Source: Methylobacterium amylolyticum | GTDB lineage: Bacteria > Pseudomonadota > Alphaproteobacteria > Rhizobiales > Beijerinckiaceae | Assembly (NCBI RefSeq): GCF_030700245.1 | Contig: NZ_JAUYZI010000007.1 | Coordinates: 1-64,000 of the forward strand | DNA: 64,000 nt | Direction: 5' to 3' | Shown here: positions 19,234-28,284 of the stretch, piece after piece | Numbering within the stretch: position 1 is the stretch's first letter | Layout: every line of letters begins with the position of its first letter | Program-made: the position numbers and the translations under genes | Notes under the pieces: model-generated | Databases searched by the model: none | The model's input: only the letters and a program-made list of their open reading frames with translations | What the model was told of the DNA's origin: nothing

Positions 19234-21738
19234 ATGACGGCGAGAGGATGGATCGGTCTGCGCGGTCTCGTCGTCGCGGGCTTCGTCCTCGTGGGCGGCG
19301 GCAGCGTCCTGGTCGGGGCGCGGTTCGGCGGGGCGGCCGGCGGCCGCTCGGAGCAGGGGGCGGTGCAGCAGGTCGCGACCGCGGCGGCCGAGCGCTTCGG
19401 CGCCGCCTTCGCGGAGATCGGCCGCGACCTGCACCTGGCGGCCGAGAACGCGCTCCTCGCGGGCGACGCCACGGCCCAGACGCAGCGGTTCCTCGAACGC
19501 TGGCGGGCGCTGCATCCGGAATACGGCGACGTGCTCCTCGCCGACGCGTCCGGCCGGGTCCTCGCCACGGCGAGCAGCGGCATCTCCGGCGCCGACGTGT
19601 CCGGCACGACGTGGTTCACCCGCGGCCGCTCCGGTCTCGTGATCGGCGACGCGAGCGACCGCGGCCGGGGCGACTCGGGCTCGCGCAACCTGATCGTCGC
19701 GGCGCCCGTGCGGGCGGCGGGCGGCGCCGGGACCGGCGTCCTGGCGGTTCAACTGACGTCGGACTGGATCGACGGGGTGATCGCCGCCGCGCGCCGGGAC
19801 CTCGGCGGCTTCGCGGGCGAGACCGCCATCCGCGTCGTCAACGGCGGCGGCCGCACCCTGCACCGCTCCGGCGTGGCGGCGGCGCGGCGCGACGCCGTGG
19901 AGGCGACCGTCCCCGTTTCGGACGGTGCCGGGCTCGGCTGGCTGGTCTCCGCCGAGCGGGGACCGGCCCGCATCGACGGTGCCGCCCTGCCCTGGGCCCT
20001 CCTCGCGACGGTGATCGCCGCCGCGGCGCTCGCCGGCTGGCTCGTCGGGACGTGGCTGACGCGCGGCCTCGACCGGATCCGGCGCGCGGCGGCCGGCGAC
20101 GGGCTCGCCACCGGAAGCGCCGTGACCGACCTCGCGCACCTCGCCGAGGCGGTCCGGGCCTGCGTCGACCGCGGTCAGGCCCGCGAACGCCTCCTCGTCG
20201 AGGCCCGCGCGGCGCTGGCCCGCAGCCGCGACCGCGTGCGGGCGGTCCGGCTGCTCGGCGGGTTCACGTGCTGGGAGGTCGATCTCCGCAACGGTCAGGT
20301 GACCTGGGCGGACGGCTCCGCCGCCGCCGCGAAGAGCGCGTCCGAGCGGGCCTGCGACCTCAACGAGGTTCTCGCCCGCGTCGCCGACGACGACCGCGCT
20401 CCGCTGCGGCAGGCGATGCGGGACGCCTGCGCGGAGCCGGGCTCCATCCGCGAGATCCTCGTGCGGACGCTGCCGGGCCCGGACGAGGCCGGGGAGCGCC
20501 GCCTGATGCTGCGCCTCACGGCGGTCGCCCGCGACACGCAGCCGATCCGCCTGCACGTGCTCAGCCGCGAGGTCGGGCTGGCGATGCTGCCGCCGTCGCT
20601 TTCGGCTGCCCCCCATGCTGAGCCCCTTGCCGAGCCCCCTGCCGAGCCCCTTGCCGAGATCCCGGCCCGCAGCCCCGCCGAGGGATCCGCCTTCCCCGCG
20701 CGCGAGATCGTCGCCGGCCTCGCGCGCGACCTCGCGGATGCCATCGCCGCCATCCGCGCCGCGCTGAAGATCGTGGCGCGCGACGCCGCCGACGGCCGCG
20801 AAGCCGAGCGGGCCGAGCGGGCGGCCGTGCGGGGCGCCGCCCTCGTCCGGCGGATGCTCGTGCTGGCGCAGGGCGACGCGGACCGGCCGGAGACCGAGGC
20901 CGTGCTGGCCGACACGGTCGACCTCATCCGCGCCACGCTCCTGCCCGACGCGATCCTCGCGGTCTCGCAGGACCGGGACCTGCCGCCCCTGCCGTGCAGC
21001 GCCCGGCGCTTCGAGGCGGTGCTGCTCAACCTCGCCTGCGACGCGCGGGCGTCGCTCCCGCGGGACGCGGCCCTGTCGCTGACCGTCGACGTCCCCCGCG
21101 ACGTCCCCCGCACCGGGCAGGACGGGCCGGCCGGCCTGCGCGTCGCCCTGGCCGCCCCCGCCGGCTTCGAGCCGGGGGCGGGCCTCGCCGCCGTCCGCTT
21201 CCTCATGGAGGCGCTCGGCGGATCGCTGCGCGTGGCCGCGGCCGACGACGGCACCACCGTGACGCTGCTGTTCCCGCCCGCGCCCGCCGAGTCCGGCGCC
21301 AGGGACGGCAGCAAGGACGACGACCGGGACGGCGCAAGGGACGGCGCAAGGGACGACGACCGCGGCGCCGCCGCGGAGCGGGCGGTCCTCCTCGTCGAGC
21401 CCGATGCGGTCCTGCGGGCGGCCGCCGCGGATTGCCTGACGCGGGACGGCTACGTCGTCACGGCGGTGGCGTCGAGCGAGGCGGCGCAGGCCGCCCTGGC
21501 CGCGCGGCGCGACTTCGCGGTGCTGCTCTGCGCCCACGCCCCGCCCGACCTGAACGGGGTCATGCTCGCCAAGGTCGTCGAGCGGACGCACCCGGCCGTC
21601 GCCGTCGTCCTCACCGTCGCGGACGGCGACCGGACCGAGTGGCCGGCGGGATCGCGCGTCCTCGTCAAACCGTTCGGCGCGCGGGATCTGGCGCGGGCCC
21701 TCGACGAGGCCCGTTCGCGTCCCCTGCGCGCGGCCTGA
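19234..21738 (+). CDS. Hybrid sensor-kinase-like protein with degenerate phospho-sites
   Basis: This is an inner-membrane signalling protein of 834 residues. Its order is an N-terminal TM (GLVVAGFVLVGGGSVLVG), a periplasmic Cache-like domain, a second TM near 255-275, a PAS-like segment, an HisKA/HATPase-like region, and a C-terminal receiver. In the dimerisation helix the usual 'GIAHDFNN' reads GLARDLAD, with Arg498 in place of the phospho-His. The ATPase part keeps VLLNLACDARASLP but lacks a clear DxGxG box. The receiver reads VLLCAHAPPD, with Cys766 at the phospho-Asp position, although the KPF Lys is kept. It is probably a pseudokinase or allosteric sensor. It lies upstream of the cellulose operon. 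Confidence 0.75.
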   Translation: MTARGWIGLRGLVVAGFVLVGGGSVLVGARFGGAAGGRSEQGAVQQVATAAAERFGAAFAEIGRDLHLAAENALLAGDATAQTQRFLERWRALHPEYGDVLLADASGRVLATASSGISGADVSGTTWFTRGRSGLVIGDASDRGRGDSGSRNLIVAAPVRAAGGAGTGVLAVQLTSDWIDGVIAAARRDLGGFAGETAIRVVNGGGRTLHRSGVAAARRDAVEATVPVSDGAGLGWLVSAERGPARIDGAALPWALLATVIAAAALAGWLVGTWLTRGLDRIRRAAAGDGLATGSAVTDLAHLAEAVRACVDRGQARERLLVEARAALARSRDRVRAVRLLGGFTCWEVDLRNGQVTWADGSAAAAKSASERACDLNEVLARVADDDRAPLRQAMRDACAEPGSIREILVRTLPGPDEAGERRLMLRLTAVARDTQPIRLHVLSREVGLAMLPPSLSAAPHAEPLAEPPAEPLAEIPARSPAEGSAFPAREIVAGLARDLADAIAAIRAALKIVARDAADGREAERAERAAVRGAALVRRMLVLAQGDADRPETEAVLADTVDLIRATLLPDAILAVSQDRDLPPLPCSARRFEAVLLNLACDARASLPRDAALSLTVDVPRDVPRTGQDGPAGLRVALAAPAGFEPGAGLAAVRFLMEALGGSLRVAAADDGTTVTLLFPPAPAESGARDGSKDDDRDGARDGARDDDRGAAAERAVLLVEPDAVLRAAAADCLTRDGYVVTAVASSEAAQAALAARRDFAVLLCAHAPPDLNGVMLAKVVERTHPAVAVVLTVADGDRTEWPAGSRVLVKPFGARDLARALDEARSRPLRAA

Positions 21739-22391
21739 GGCCGCGTCCGGGCACGCCCTTCGGGGCCCGGGCGCACGGTACACGACGCGGCGAGCCGAGG
21801 GGTATATCCGACCCTCCCCCTCATCCTGAGGTGCCCGCGCGAGCGGGCCTCGAAGGAGACCTCCAGGGATCGCGCGGCCGGCTGGAGGGCTCCTTCGAGG
21901 CCTCCGCTGCGCTCCGGCACCTCAGGATGAGGGGATTGGTAGGAGCGGCCGACGCAAACGCCGAACCGTCGTGGACCGTGGGCCGGGCGGCCGTCTCGGC
22001 CCGACGCACCCCCCGACGGCGATACCGGAGCGGGGTGATTCAATCTTCGATTGCATAACGCGGCCGCAGCGGCCGCACCCTGCGCTGCGCCCGGATGCGC
22101 CACGCCTGTGGTGGTCCGCCGTGCGGCCTTCCGGCGTCGATGCGCGCGCCGCAGTGACCCCGACACCGCCGCAACCGCCTTCGCGAAAGCATCATCGCGC
22201 CGGCCACGCGCGTGCGGATCGGGTGCACGGACAAGCCGCGGACGGGCAATACTGCATATTCGCGTTAAAGTTGTAGAACGAGGTCTATAGCGGCCGTCTC
22301 ACGAGACGATTTACCGATTGTTCACCAAGATCAACTGATATCCCGCCCAGCATCTCCTCGATGTCGGGGACTGGCGCGGAACGCGTGCGGC
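21739..22391. other. Long intergenic region upstream of the cellulose operon
   Basis: No supported gene lies here. It holds a long hairpin repeat (21816-21935) and, from about 22250, a stretch noticeably richer in A/T ending just before bcsS. That is the natural place for the bcs promoter. I could not assign -35/-10 boxes with confidence. Confidence 0.5.
21816..21935. repeat. Dispersed palindromic repeat, about 120 bp hairpin
   Basis: The outer arms CCCCTCATCCTGAGGTGCC (21817-21835) and GGCACCTCAGGATGAGGGG (21916-21934) are perfect complements. Inner arms around GCCTCGAAGGAG and CTCCTTCGAGGC (21847 and 21890) extend the stem with small bulges. Sequences of this kind are scattered through Methylobacterium intergenic DNA. 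It may also end the sensor-kinase transcript. Confidence 0.75.
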
Positions 22392-23144
22392 ATGACGAAA
22401 TCTCGCCTCTCCTCCCGGATCGCCGCGGTGCTGGCCGCGGTCGGCGCGGCCGGCACCGCGCAGGCCGCGGACTGGTACACCGGCGTCGAGGGTGACGGCG
22501 TCCGCGACGACTACATCGTCGCGGTCGACGTCTCGGCGAGCGTCACCTCGAACAGCTCCGCCTTCGGCGTGGTCACCGGAACGCTCGCGCCCATCACCCC
22601 GCTCAACGAGAGCGGGGCGCGCATCCGCCTTCAGGGCTTGGCGGGCGTCTACACCTATCCGAACTCGGCCGGCCGCACCGTGCGCGGGCAGCAGGAGGAA
22701 GCCACGGCGATGTTCGGCTACGAGTGGATCTGGCAGCAGGCCGCGCTGGCCGGCTACGTCGGGTTCAACGTCCGGAACAACGAGTTGTCGATCCTCGATC
22801 CCCGCAACCCGGTGGTCGGCACCGGGGTCGGCGCGAAGTTCGCCGCCGACCTCTACCTGAACCCGACGGTGGACTCGCTGGTCTCGGTCAATGCCTCCTA
22901 CTCGACGCTGTTCCGCGCCTACTACGTCCGCGCCAAGGCCGGCTTCGCGGTCGCCGACGGGGTGTTCGTCGGACCGGAAGTGACGCTGCTCGGCGACGCC
23001 TTCTTCAATCAGTGGCGGGTCGGCGCCCACCTCACCGGTTTCGCGATCGGGCCGATGAAGTTCTCGCTCGGGGCGGGCTACACGCGCGACCGGATCCAGA
23101 AGGGCGGCTACTACACGACCGTCGAGGCGCGGGCGGCCTTCTGA
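22392..23144 (+). CDS. bcsS: Cellulose biosynthesis protein BcsS
   Basis: BcsS is exported and probably sits in the outer membrane, found in bcs operons of Rhizobiales-type bacteria. The signal peptide ends near GTAQAADWYTG. The mature part is a series of amphipathic strands (ATAMFGYEWIWQQAALAGYV; VFVGPEVTLLGDAFFNQWRV) with a terminal aromatic residue (ARAAF), as in small barrels. Length is 250 residues. First gene of the operon, separated from bcsA by about 108 bp containing a hairpin. Confidence 0.85.
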   Translation: MTKSRLSSRIAAVLAAVGAAGTAQAADWYTGVEGDGVRDDYIVAVDVSASVTSNSSAFGVVTGTLAPITPLNESGARIRLQGLAGVYTYPNSAGRTVRGQQEEATAMFGYEWIWQQAALAGYVGFNVRNNELSILDPRNPVVGTGVGAKFAADLYLNPTVDSLVSVNASYSTLFRAYYVRAKAGFAVADGVFVGPEVTLLGDAFFNQWRVGAHLTGFAIGPMKFSLGAGYTRDRIQKGGYYTTVEARAAF

Positions 23145-23185
23145 TTTCTACAGTACATCCGACACGAAGACCGTCGCTCAAAACT

Positions 23186-23204
23186 GCAGATCCGTGGGAT
23201 CTGC
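23186..23204 (+). promoter_or_regulatory. Short hairpin between bcsS and bcsA
   Basis: GCAGATCC-GTG-GGATCTGC is a perfect 8-bp stem with a three-base loop, about 49 bases before the bcsA start. It could attenuate or stabilise the transcript at the bcsS/bcsA boundary. Confidence 0.35.
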
Positions 23205-23252
23205 GATCATCGTCCGATCCGGCGCGTCCGGCGAGGTTCAGGAGTTCGACCA

Positions 23253-25709
23253 GTGCGGGCGGTGTTTGCGCGAACGATCTGGCTGGTCAGCGCGGTCCTG
23301 GTGCTGCTCCTGCTGGCCCAGCCGGTGGGGACGACGGTCCAGCTCGAAATGAGCCTCGGCGCGATCGCGCTGATGGTGCTGCTGTGGCTGTTCGTGAAGG
23401 GCCGGGCGGGCCGGTCGGTCTTCCTGGCGGTCGGAAGCCTCGTCGTGCTGCGATACCTCTACTGGCGGTTGTCGAGCACCCTGCCGCCGACCAGCGACAC
23501 CCTCGGCTTCGGCGCGGGCGTGATCCTCGTCGCGGCCGAGGTGTACTGCTTCTACATCCTCATGATCAGCCTGATCGTGAACGCCGATCCGCTCGCGCGC
23601 GCGATCGTGCCGGCGGACGGCGCGGACCTGCCGACCGTCGACATCTTCGTGCCGAGCTACAACGAGGACAGCCAGATCCTCGCCGCCACGCTGGCGGCGG
23701 CGCGCTCGCTCGACTACCCGGCCGACAGGCTGACCGTCTGGCTCCTCGACGACGGCGGCACCGACCAGAAGTGCTCGGACAATGACTCGGCCAAGGCCGC
23801 GAGCGCCCGGGCGCGGAAGGCCTCGTTGCAGGCGCTCTGCCGCGAGCTGGGCGTCTCCTACCTGACGCGCCGCCGCAACGTGCACGCCAAGGCCGGCAAC
23901 CTCAACAACGGCCTCCAGCACTCCTCCGGCGAGATCGTGCTGGTGCTCGATGCGGACCACGTGCCGTTCCGCTCCCTGCTGCGCGACACGGTCGGGCATT
24001 TCGCCCGCGACCCGCGGCTGTTCCTCGTGCAGACCCCGCACGCCTTCCTCAACCCGGACCCGGTGGAGCGCAACCTCAAGACGTTCGAGCGGATGCCCTC
24101 CGAGAACGAGATGTTCTACGCGGTCAGCCAGTGCGGCCTCGACAAGTGGAACGGCTCGTTCTTCTGCGGCTCGGCCGCGCTCCTGCGCCGGGCCGCGCTC
24201 GAGGAGGCCGGCGGGTTCTCCGGCATCACCATCACCGAGGATTGCGAGACCGCCTTCGAGCTGCACAGCCGCGGCTGGACCAGCGTCTACGTCGACAAGA
24301 CCCTGATCGCCGGGCTCCAGCCCGAGACGCTGACGGCCTTCATCGGCCAGCGCTCGCGCTGGTGCCAGGGCATGCTCCAGATCATGCTGCTGAAGAACCC
24401 GCTGTTCAAGCGCGGCCTCCGGCCGATCCAGCGGCTCTGCTACCTCTCCAGCATGACGTTCTGGTTCTTCCCGATCCCGCGATTGATCTTCATGATCGCG
24501 CCGCTGCTGTACATCTTCTTCGACATGAAGATCGTCGTCGCCAACGTCGACGAGGCGATCGCCTACACTGCGACCTACATCGTCGTGAACCTGATGATGC
24601 AGAACTACCTGTACGGCCGTGTGCGCTGGCCGTTCGTCTCGGAACTGTACGAGTACGTCCAGGGACTCTTTCTGATCAAGGCGACGGCGGCGGTGATCCT
24701 GTCGCCGCGCAAGCCGCAGTTCAACGTGACCGCCAAGAACGTGACCCTCGACCGCGACCAGCTCTCGCCGCTGGCGCTGCCGTTCTTCGTCGTCTTCGCC
24801 GTGCTGCTGACCGGGACCTTCGTCGCGGCCTACCGCTACCTGTTCGAGCCGGGCATCACCGATCTGATGCTGGTGGTCGGGCTGTGGAACGCCTTCAACC
24901 TGATCACCGCCGGGGCGGCGCTCGGGGTCGCCACCGAGCGGGCCCAGACCGAGCGCAGCCCGTCGCTCGCGGTCGAGCGCCGGGCGGTGCTGACGCTCAA
25001 CGGCCTCGCGGTCGACGTCGCCGTCGAGCGGATCTCGGCGGCGCGCTGCCGGGTGCGGATGGACGCGATCGTGCCGATGCGGCGCGGCACCGACACCAAT
25101 CTCGGCGCCCTCTCGGTGCCCCCGCACGACGGGCAACTGCCGGAGGCGGCGCGCGCGGCGATCCCCGTGCGGATCGCGGCGATGACGGCGGCCGGCGAGG
25201 AGACGGTCTGCGAGCTGGACTTCGAGCCCCTGCCCCCGGACGCCTACTTCGTCCTCGCCGACCTGATGTACGGCGATGCCCGGGCGATGGCGCGGTTCCA
25301 GGAGCGCCGCCGCGGCCACAAGGATCTGGTGTCCGGCACCGCGCAGTTCATCTGGTGGGGTCTCATCGGACCGCTGCGGGCGCTCGCCTGCCTCGGCCGG
25401 GGCCAGCCCGAGTCGCGGGCCGACGCGGCCGCCCCGGCCGCCGAGGTGGCGCCCGCGCCGAGCGTGGCGCTCCAGCGGCGCCTCGGCGACGCGGCCTGGC
25501 CCGCACCCGCCGCCGCGCCCGCTGCGGCGCGGACCGCACAGGCGGACGCGCCGCGGGCCGCGCCCGCTCCGACGGCGGCCGCGGCGCCCGCGGTCGCCGA
25601 GGAGGAGGCGCCGGGCTGGCTGCGCCTGATGCTCGACGCCGAGAACGCGGCCGGGACGCGCGGCCGCCGCGCCGCCGATCTCGGCACCGCCCAACCGGCC
25701 CGGGGCTAG
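23253..25709 (+). CDS. bcsA: Cellulose synthase catalytic subunit BcsA
   Basis: BcsA is an inner-membrane GT2 enzyme that polymerises UDP-glucose and translocates the glucan. The D,D,D,QxxRW set is complete: LLDDGGTDQ, LVLDADHVP, ITEDCETAF and QRSRWCQGM. The gating loop FNVTAKNVT is present. Membrane helices flank the catalytic domain. The following PilZ-position segment (from ERAQTERSPS) shows no RxxxR, and ERISAARC stands where (D/N)xSxxG is expected, so c-di-GMP binding is doubtful. A long Ala/Pro-rich cytosolic tail ends the 818 residues. Start is GTG 23253. It lies 10 bp before bcsB. Confidence 0.95.
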   Translation: MRAVFARTIWLVSAVLVLLLLAQPVGTTVQLEMSLGAIALMVLLWLFVKGRAGRSVFLAVGSLVVLRYLYWRLSSTLPPTSDTLGFGAGVILVAAEVYCFYILMISLIVNADPLARAIVPADGADLPTVDIFVPSYNEDSQILAATLAAARSLDYPADRLTVWLLDDGGTDQKCSDNDSAKAASARARKASLQALCRELGVSYLTRRRNVHAKAGNLNNGLQHSSGEIVLVLDADHVPFRSLLRDTVGHFARDPRLFLVQTPHAFLNPDPVERNLKTFERMPSENEMFYAVSQCGLDKWNGSFFCGSAALLRRAALEEAGGFSGITITEDCETAFELHSRGWTSVYVDKTLIAGLQPETLTAFIGQRSRWCQGMLQIMLLKNPLFKRGLRPIQRLCYLSSMTFWFFPIPRLIFMIAPLLYIFFDMKIVVANVDEAIAYTATYIVVNLMMQNYLYGRVRWPFVSELYEYVQGLFLIKATAAVILSPRKPQFNVTAKNVTLDRDQLSPLALPFFVVFAVLLTGTFVAAYRYLFEPGITDLMLVVGLWNAFNLITAGAALGVATERAQTERSPSLAVERRAVLTLNGLAVDVAVERISAARCRVRMDAIVPMRRGTDTNLGALSVPPHDGQLPEAARAAIPVRIAAMTAAGEETVCELDFEPLPPDAYFVLADLMYGDARAMARFQERRRGHKDLVSGTAQFIWWGLIGPLRALACLGRGQPESRADAAAPAAEVAPAPSVALQRRLGDAAWPAPAAAPAAARTAQADAPRAAPAPTAAAAPAVAEEEAPGWLRLMLDAENAAGTRGRRAADLGTAQPARG

Positions 25710-25719
25710 GGAGAGCGCC

Positions 25720-28284
25720 ATGATCTCGTCCGCCACGGGCCTCCCCGCGTCGCGGGCCGTGCTGCTGGCCTGCGGCCTGCTCATCGCCGCCGCCGCGCCG
25801 GCCTGCGCACAGAGCTTCCTCGGACGCGGCGCGCCGCGCGCGCTGACCCTGCCCGGCGCGGAGGCCGACGCGGCCCCGCGAAGCCCGGCGATGCCGCGGA
25901 ACGACGCTCCGGTGGCCGCCCCGGCCGGCGCCCCGACCCGGGGCGAGGCGTCGCCCGGCGCCGCGCTGCCGCAGCGGCCGTTCCCCGCCCTCGGCGAGAG
26001 CCTGCGCCTGAGCGGCGAGGAGAGCGCCCTGCGCTGGCCGGTCTACGTGACCGCCGAGCAGGCGCGCGAGCGGCTGCGGCTGCGGATCGGCTACCTCGCG
26101 GCCATCTCGGTCGTCCCGGAAGCCTCCTTCCTCACCGCGACGGTCAACGACGTGGTCGTCGGCCGCACGACGATCCGCGCCCCCGGGGCGGTGCGGGTCA
26201 TCGAGTTCGACATCCCGGCCGGCGCCCTGAGGCCGGGCTACAACGCGGTGGAGATCGGCGCGGTCCAGCGCCACCGGGTCGACTGCTCCATCGCCGCCAC
26301 CTACGAGTTGTGGACGCAGATCGACCCGTCCTGGACCGGCCTCGTGATGCCGGCCGGCGTCGAGGCGCCGCGCGTCCTGCACGACCTCCCGGCGGTGCCG
26401 CCCGACGCCGGCGGCGCCGTGCCGATCCGCGTGGTGCTGCGCAACAAGCCCGGCTTCCAGACCTTCGAGAAGATCGTCGGCCTCCTCCAGCGCGTGGCGC
26501 TCGCCGGCCGCTACGCCCAGGTCGCGGTCGAGTTCGGCCCCCTCCGGGCCGGGGCCGGCCTCAATCTCGTGATCGGCAGCCCCGACGACCTGCGCGACCT
26601 GCCGGGCCTCGACCCGGCCCTGGTCGGCGCGGGCCAGTCGCTCGCTTTCGCCCCGGCCTCGCCCGAGCGCGCCGCGACCCTGGTCGTCCCCGGCGGCGGC
26701 CCGGCCGACCTCGACGCGGCGGGCGCGGTGCTCGCCGCCTCCGCCGCGCGCGCCGCCGAGGGCAGCCCGCAGGGACTGCGCCTGCTCGCGCTCGCCGACG
26801 GCCTGCGGATGCACGGCGGCGAGACGCTGCCCCTGTCCCGCTTCGGCGTCCAGAACCGGGAGTTCTCCGGCCGGCTGTTCCGCACCGGCTTCGACGTGTC
26901 CCTGCCCGCCGACTTCATCGCGGCCGACTACGCCAAGGCGACGCTGGCGCTCGCGGGCGGCTACGCTGCCGGCCTCGACACCGGCGCGCGCGTCATTGTG
27001 GACGTGAACGGCCGCAACGTCGTCAGCGACACCCTGCCCCGCGCCGACGGCGACGTGTTTCGCGACGTCGCGATGCCGCTGCCGCTGGAGCGCTGGCGCC
27101 CGGGCCGCAACCGGATCGAGATCACCGCCCTGCTGCCGTCGCCGGCCGACCGGACCTGCGCCGACGGCGCGGCCGAGAGCAAGCGCTTCCTGTTCCTCAG
27201 CGACACCACCCTGACGATCCCGCCGCTCGCCCGCGCCCTGCGGCTGCCCGACCTCGCCGCGACGGCGAGCGGCGGCCTGCCCTATCTCGACGCCAAGCGC
27301 CGGCCGCGGCTGATCGTGCCGGCCCCCGACCGCGAGTCGATGTCCGCCGCGGCGACGATCGCCGTCCGGATGGCGCTCTCGGCCGGCCGCCCGATCCCGT
27401 TCGAGATGGGCAACGACGGCGCCCTCCAGGGCCGGGCGCCGACCGTCGTCGTCGGCCCCGCCCGCTCCCTCGACCCGGAGCTGCTGCGGGCGGTCGGCTT
27501 CGACCCGGACCAGATCCGCGGCGTCTGGGAGGGGCGCTCCGCGATGACCGCGGTGCCGGCCGATCCCCTGCGGGACGCGGTGCCGGGCCTCAGCCTCGAT
27601 CGGCTGCGCCGGGACATCCCGCCCTCCTGCGCGCTGCCGGCCTCGGCCGCGCGCGGGGGGATCCCGGGCCTCCGCCGGCCTCAATCGGCCGGATCCGAGG
27701 CCGAGTCGCGCGATCTCGCCTCGTCGTGGAGCACGGCGCTCGGCGCGCGCAACGCGGTCGGCGACCGGCTCTCGGACGCCGCCTCCCGGCTCAACGGCGC
27801 CCTGGGCGACGGCCTGACCGACATCCGGCACTGGCTCTCCGATCAGGTCCGCGACCGGCCCGTCGCGGTCGGCGCCAGCGCCTCGCTCGCGGTCGGCCAG
27901 GGCTTCGCAGGCCTCGACGGCGACGCGACCGTCACCGTCTTCACCGCGCCGAACGCCGCCACGCTCCAGGCGGCGGCGACCTGCCTCGGCGCCCCGATCG
28001 TCTGGGAGCAGTTGCAGGGGCGGGCCGCGACCCTCGACGCCAACGAGGGCACGGTCACGACGGTGGCGGCCAACCAGACCCGCATCATCGAGACGGCGCC
28101 CCTGTCCCTGGAGAACAGCCGCCTCGTGCTGGCGGGGTGGTTCGCCACCAACCCGAACACCTTCGTGCTGATCCTGCTCGCCGCCGCGGTCGCCCTTGGG
28201 CTGAGCACCCGCGCCATGCTGGGCGGGGTCGGGCGCGCCAACGGGGCGGGCCCCGCGGCCAACGATCCGGACTCCGAGCGATGA
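25720..28284 (+). CDS. bcsB: Cellulose synthase periplasmic subunit BcsB
   Basis: BcsB is a periplasmic partner of BcsA with a C-terminal membrane anchor that completes the synthase. The signal peptide (VLLACGLLIAAAAPACAQ) is followed by repeated CBM-like/flavodoxin-like domains, e.g. GYNAVEIGAVQRHRVDCS and GLNLVIGSPDDLRDLPG. The anchor is NTFVLILLAAAVALGLS near the C-terminus, with a short basic tail. Length is 854 residues. Its stop overlaps the bcsZ start (ATGA, 28281). Confidence 0.93.
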   Translation: MISSATGLPASRAVLLACGLLIAAAAPACAQSFLGRGAPRALTLPGAEADAAPRSPAMPRNDAPVAAPAGAPTRGEASPGAALPQRPFPALGESLRLSGEESALRWPVYVTAEQARERLRLRIGYLAAISVVPEASFLTATVNDVVVGRTTIRAPGAVRVIEFDIPAGALRPGYNAVEIGAVQRHRVDCSIAATYELWTQIDPSWTGLVMPAGVEAPRVLHDLPAVPPDAGGAVPIRVVLRNKPGFQTFEKIVGLLQRVALAGRYAQVAVEFGPLRAGAGLNLVIGSPDDLRDLPGLDPALVGAGQSLAFAPASPERAATLVVPGGGPADLDAAGAVLAASAARAAEGSPQGLRLLALADGLRMHGGETLPLSRFGVQNREFSGRLFRTGFDVSLPADFIAADYAKATLALAGGYAAGLDTGARVIVDVNGRNVVSDTLPRADGDVFRDVAMPLPLERWRPGRNRIEITALLPSPADRTCADGAAESKRFLFLSDTTLTIPPLARALRLPDLAATASGGLPYLDAKRRPRLIVPAPDRESMSAAATIAVRMALSAGRPIPFEMGNDGALQGRAPTVVVGPARSLDPELLRAVGFDPDQIRGVWEGRSAMTAVPADPLRDAVPGLSLDRLRRDIPPSCALPASAARGGIPGLRRPQSAGSEAESRDLASSWSTALGARNAVGDRLSDAASRLNGALGDGLTDIRHWLSDQVRDRPVAVGASASLAVGQGFAGLDGDATVTVFTAPNAATLQAAATCLGAPIVWEQLQGRAATLDANEGTVTTVAANQTRIIETAPLSLENSRLVLAGWFATNPNTFVLILLAAAVALGLSTRAMLGGVGRANGAGPAANDPDSER

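Noticed and set aside
21971..22290. Small open frames upstream of bcsS
   Set aside because: Poor composition, no ribosome binding sites, and they fall in an intergenic stretch with repeats and the probable promoter.
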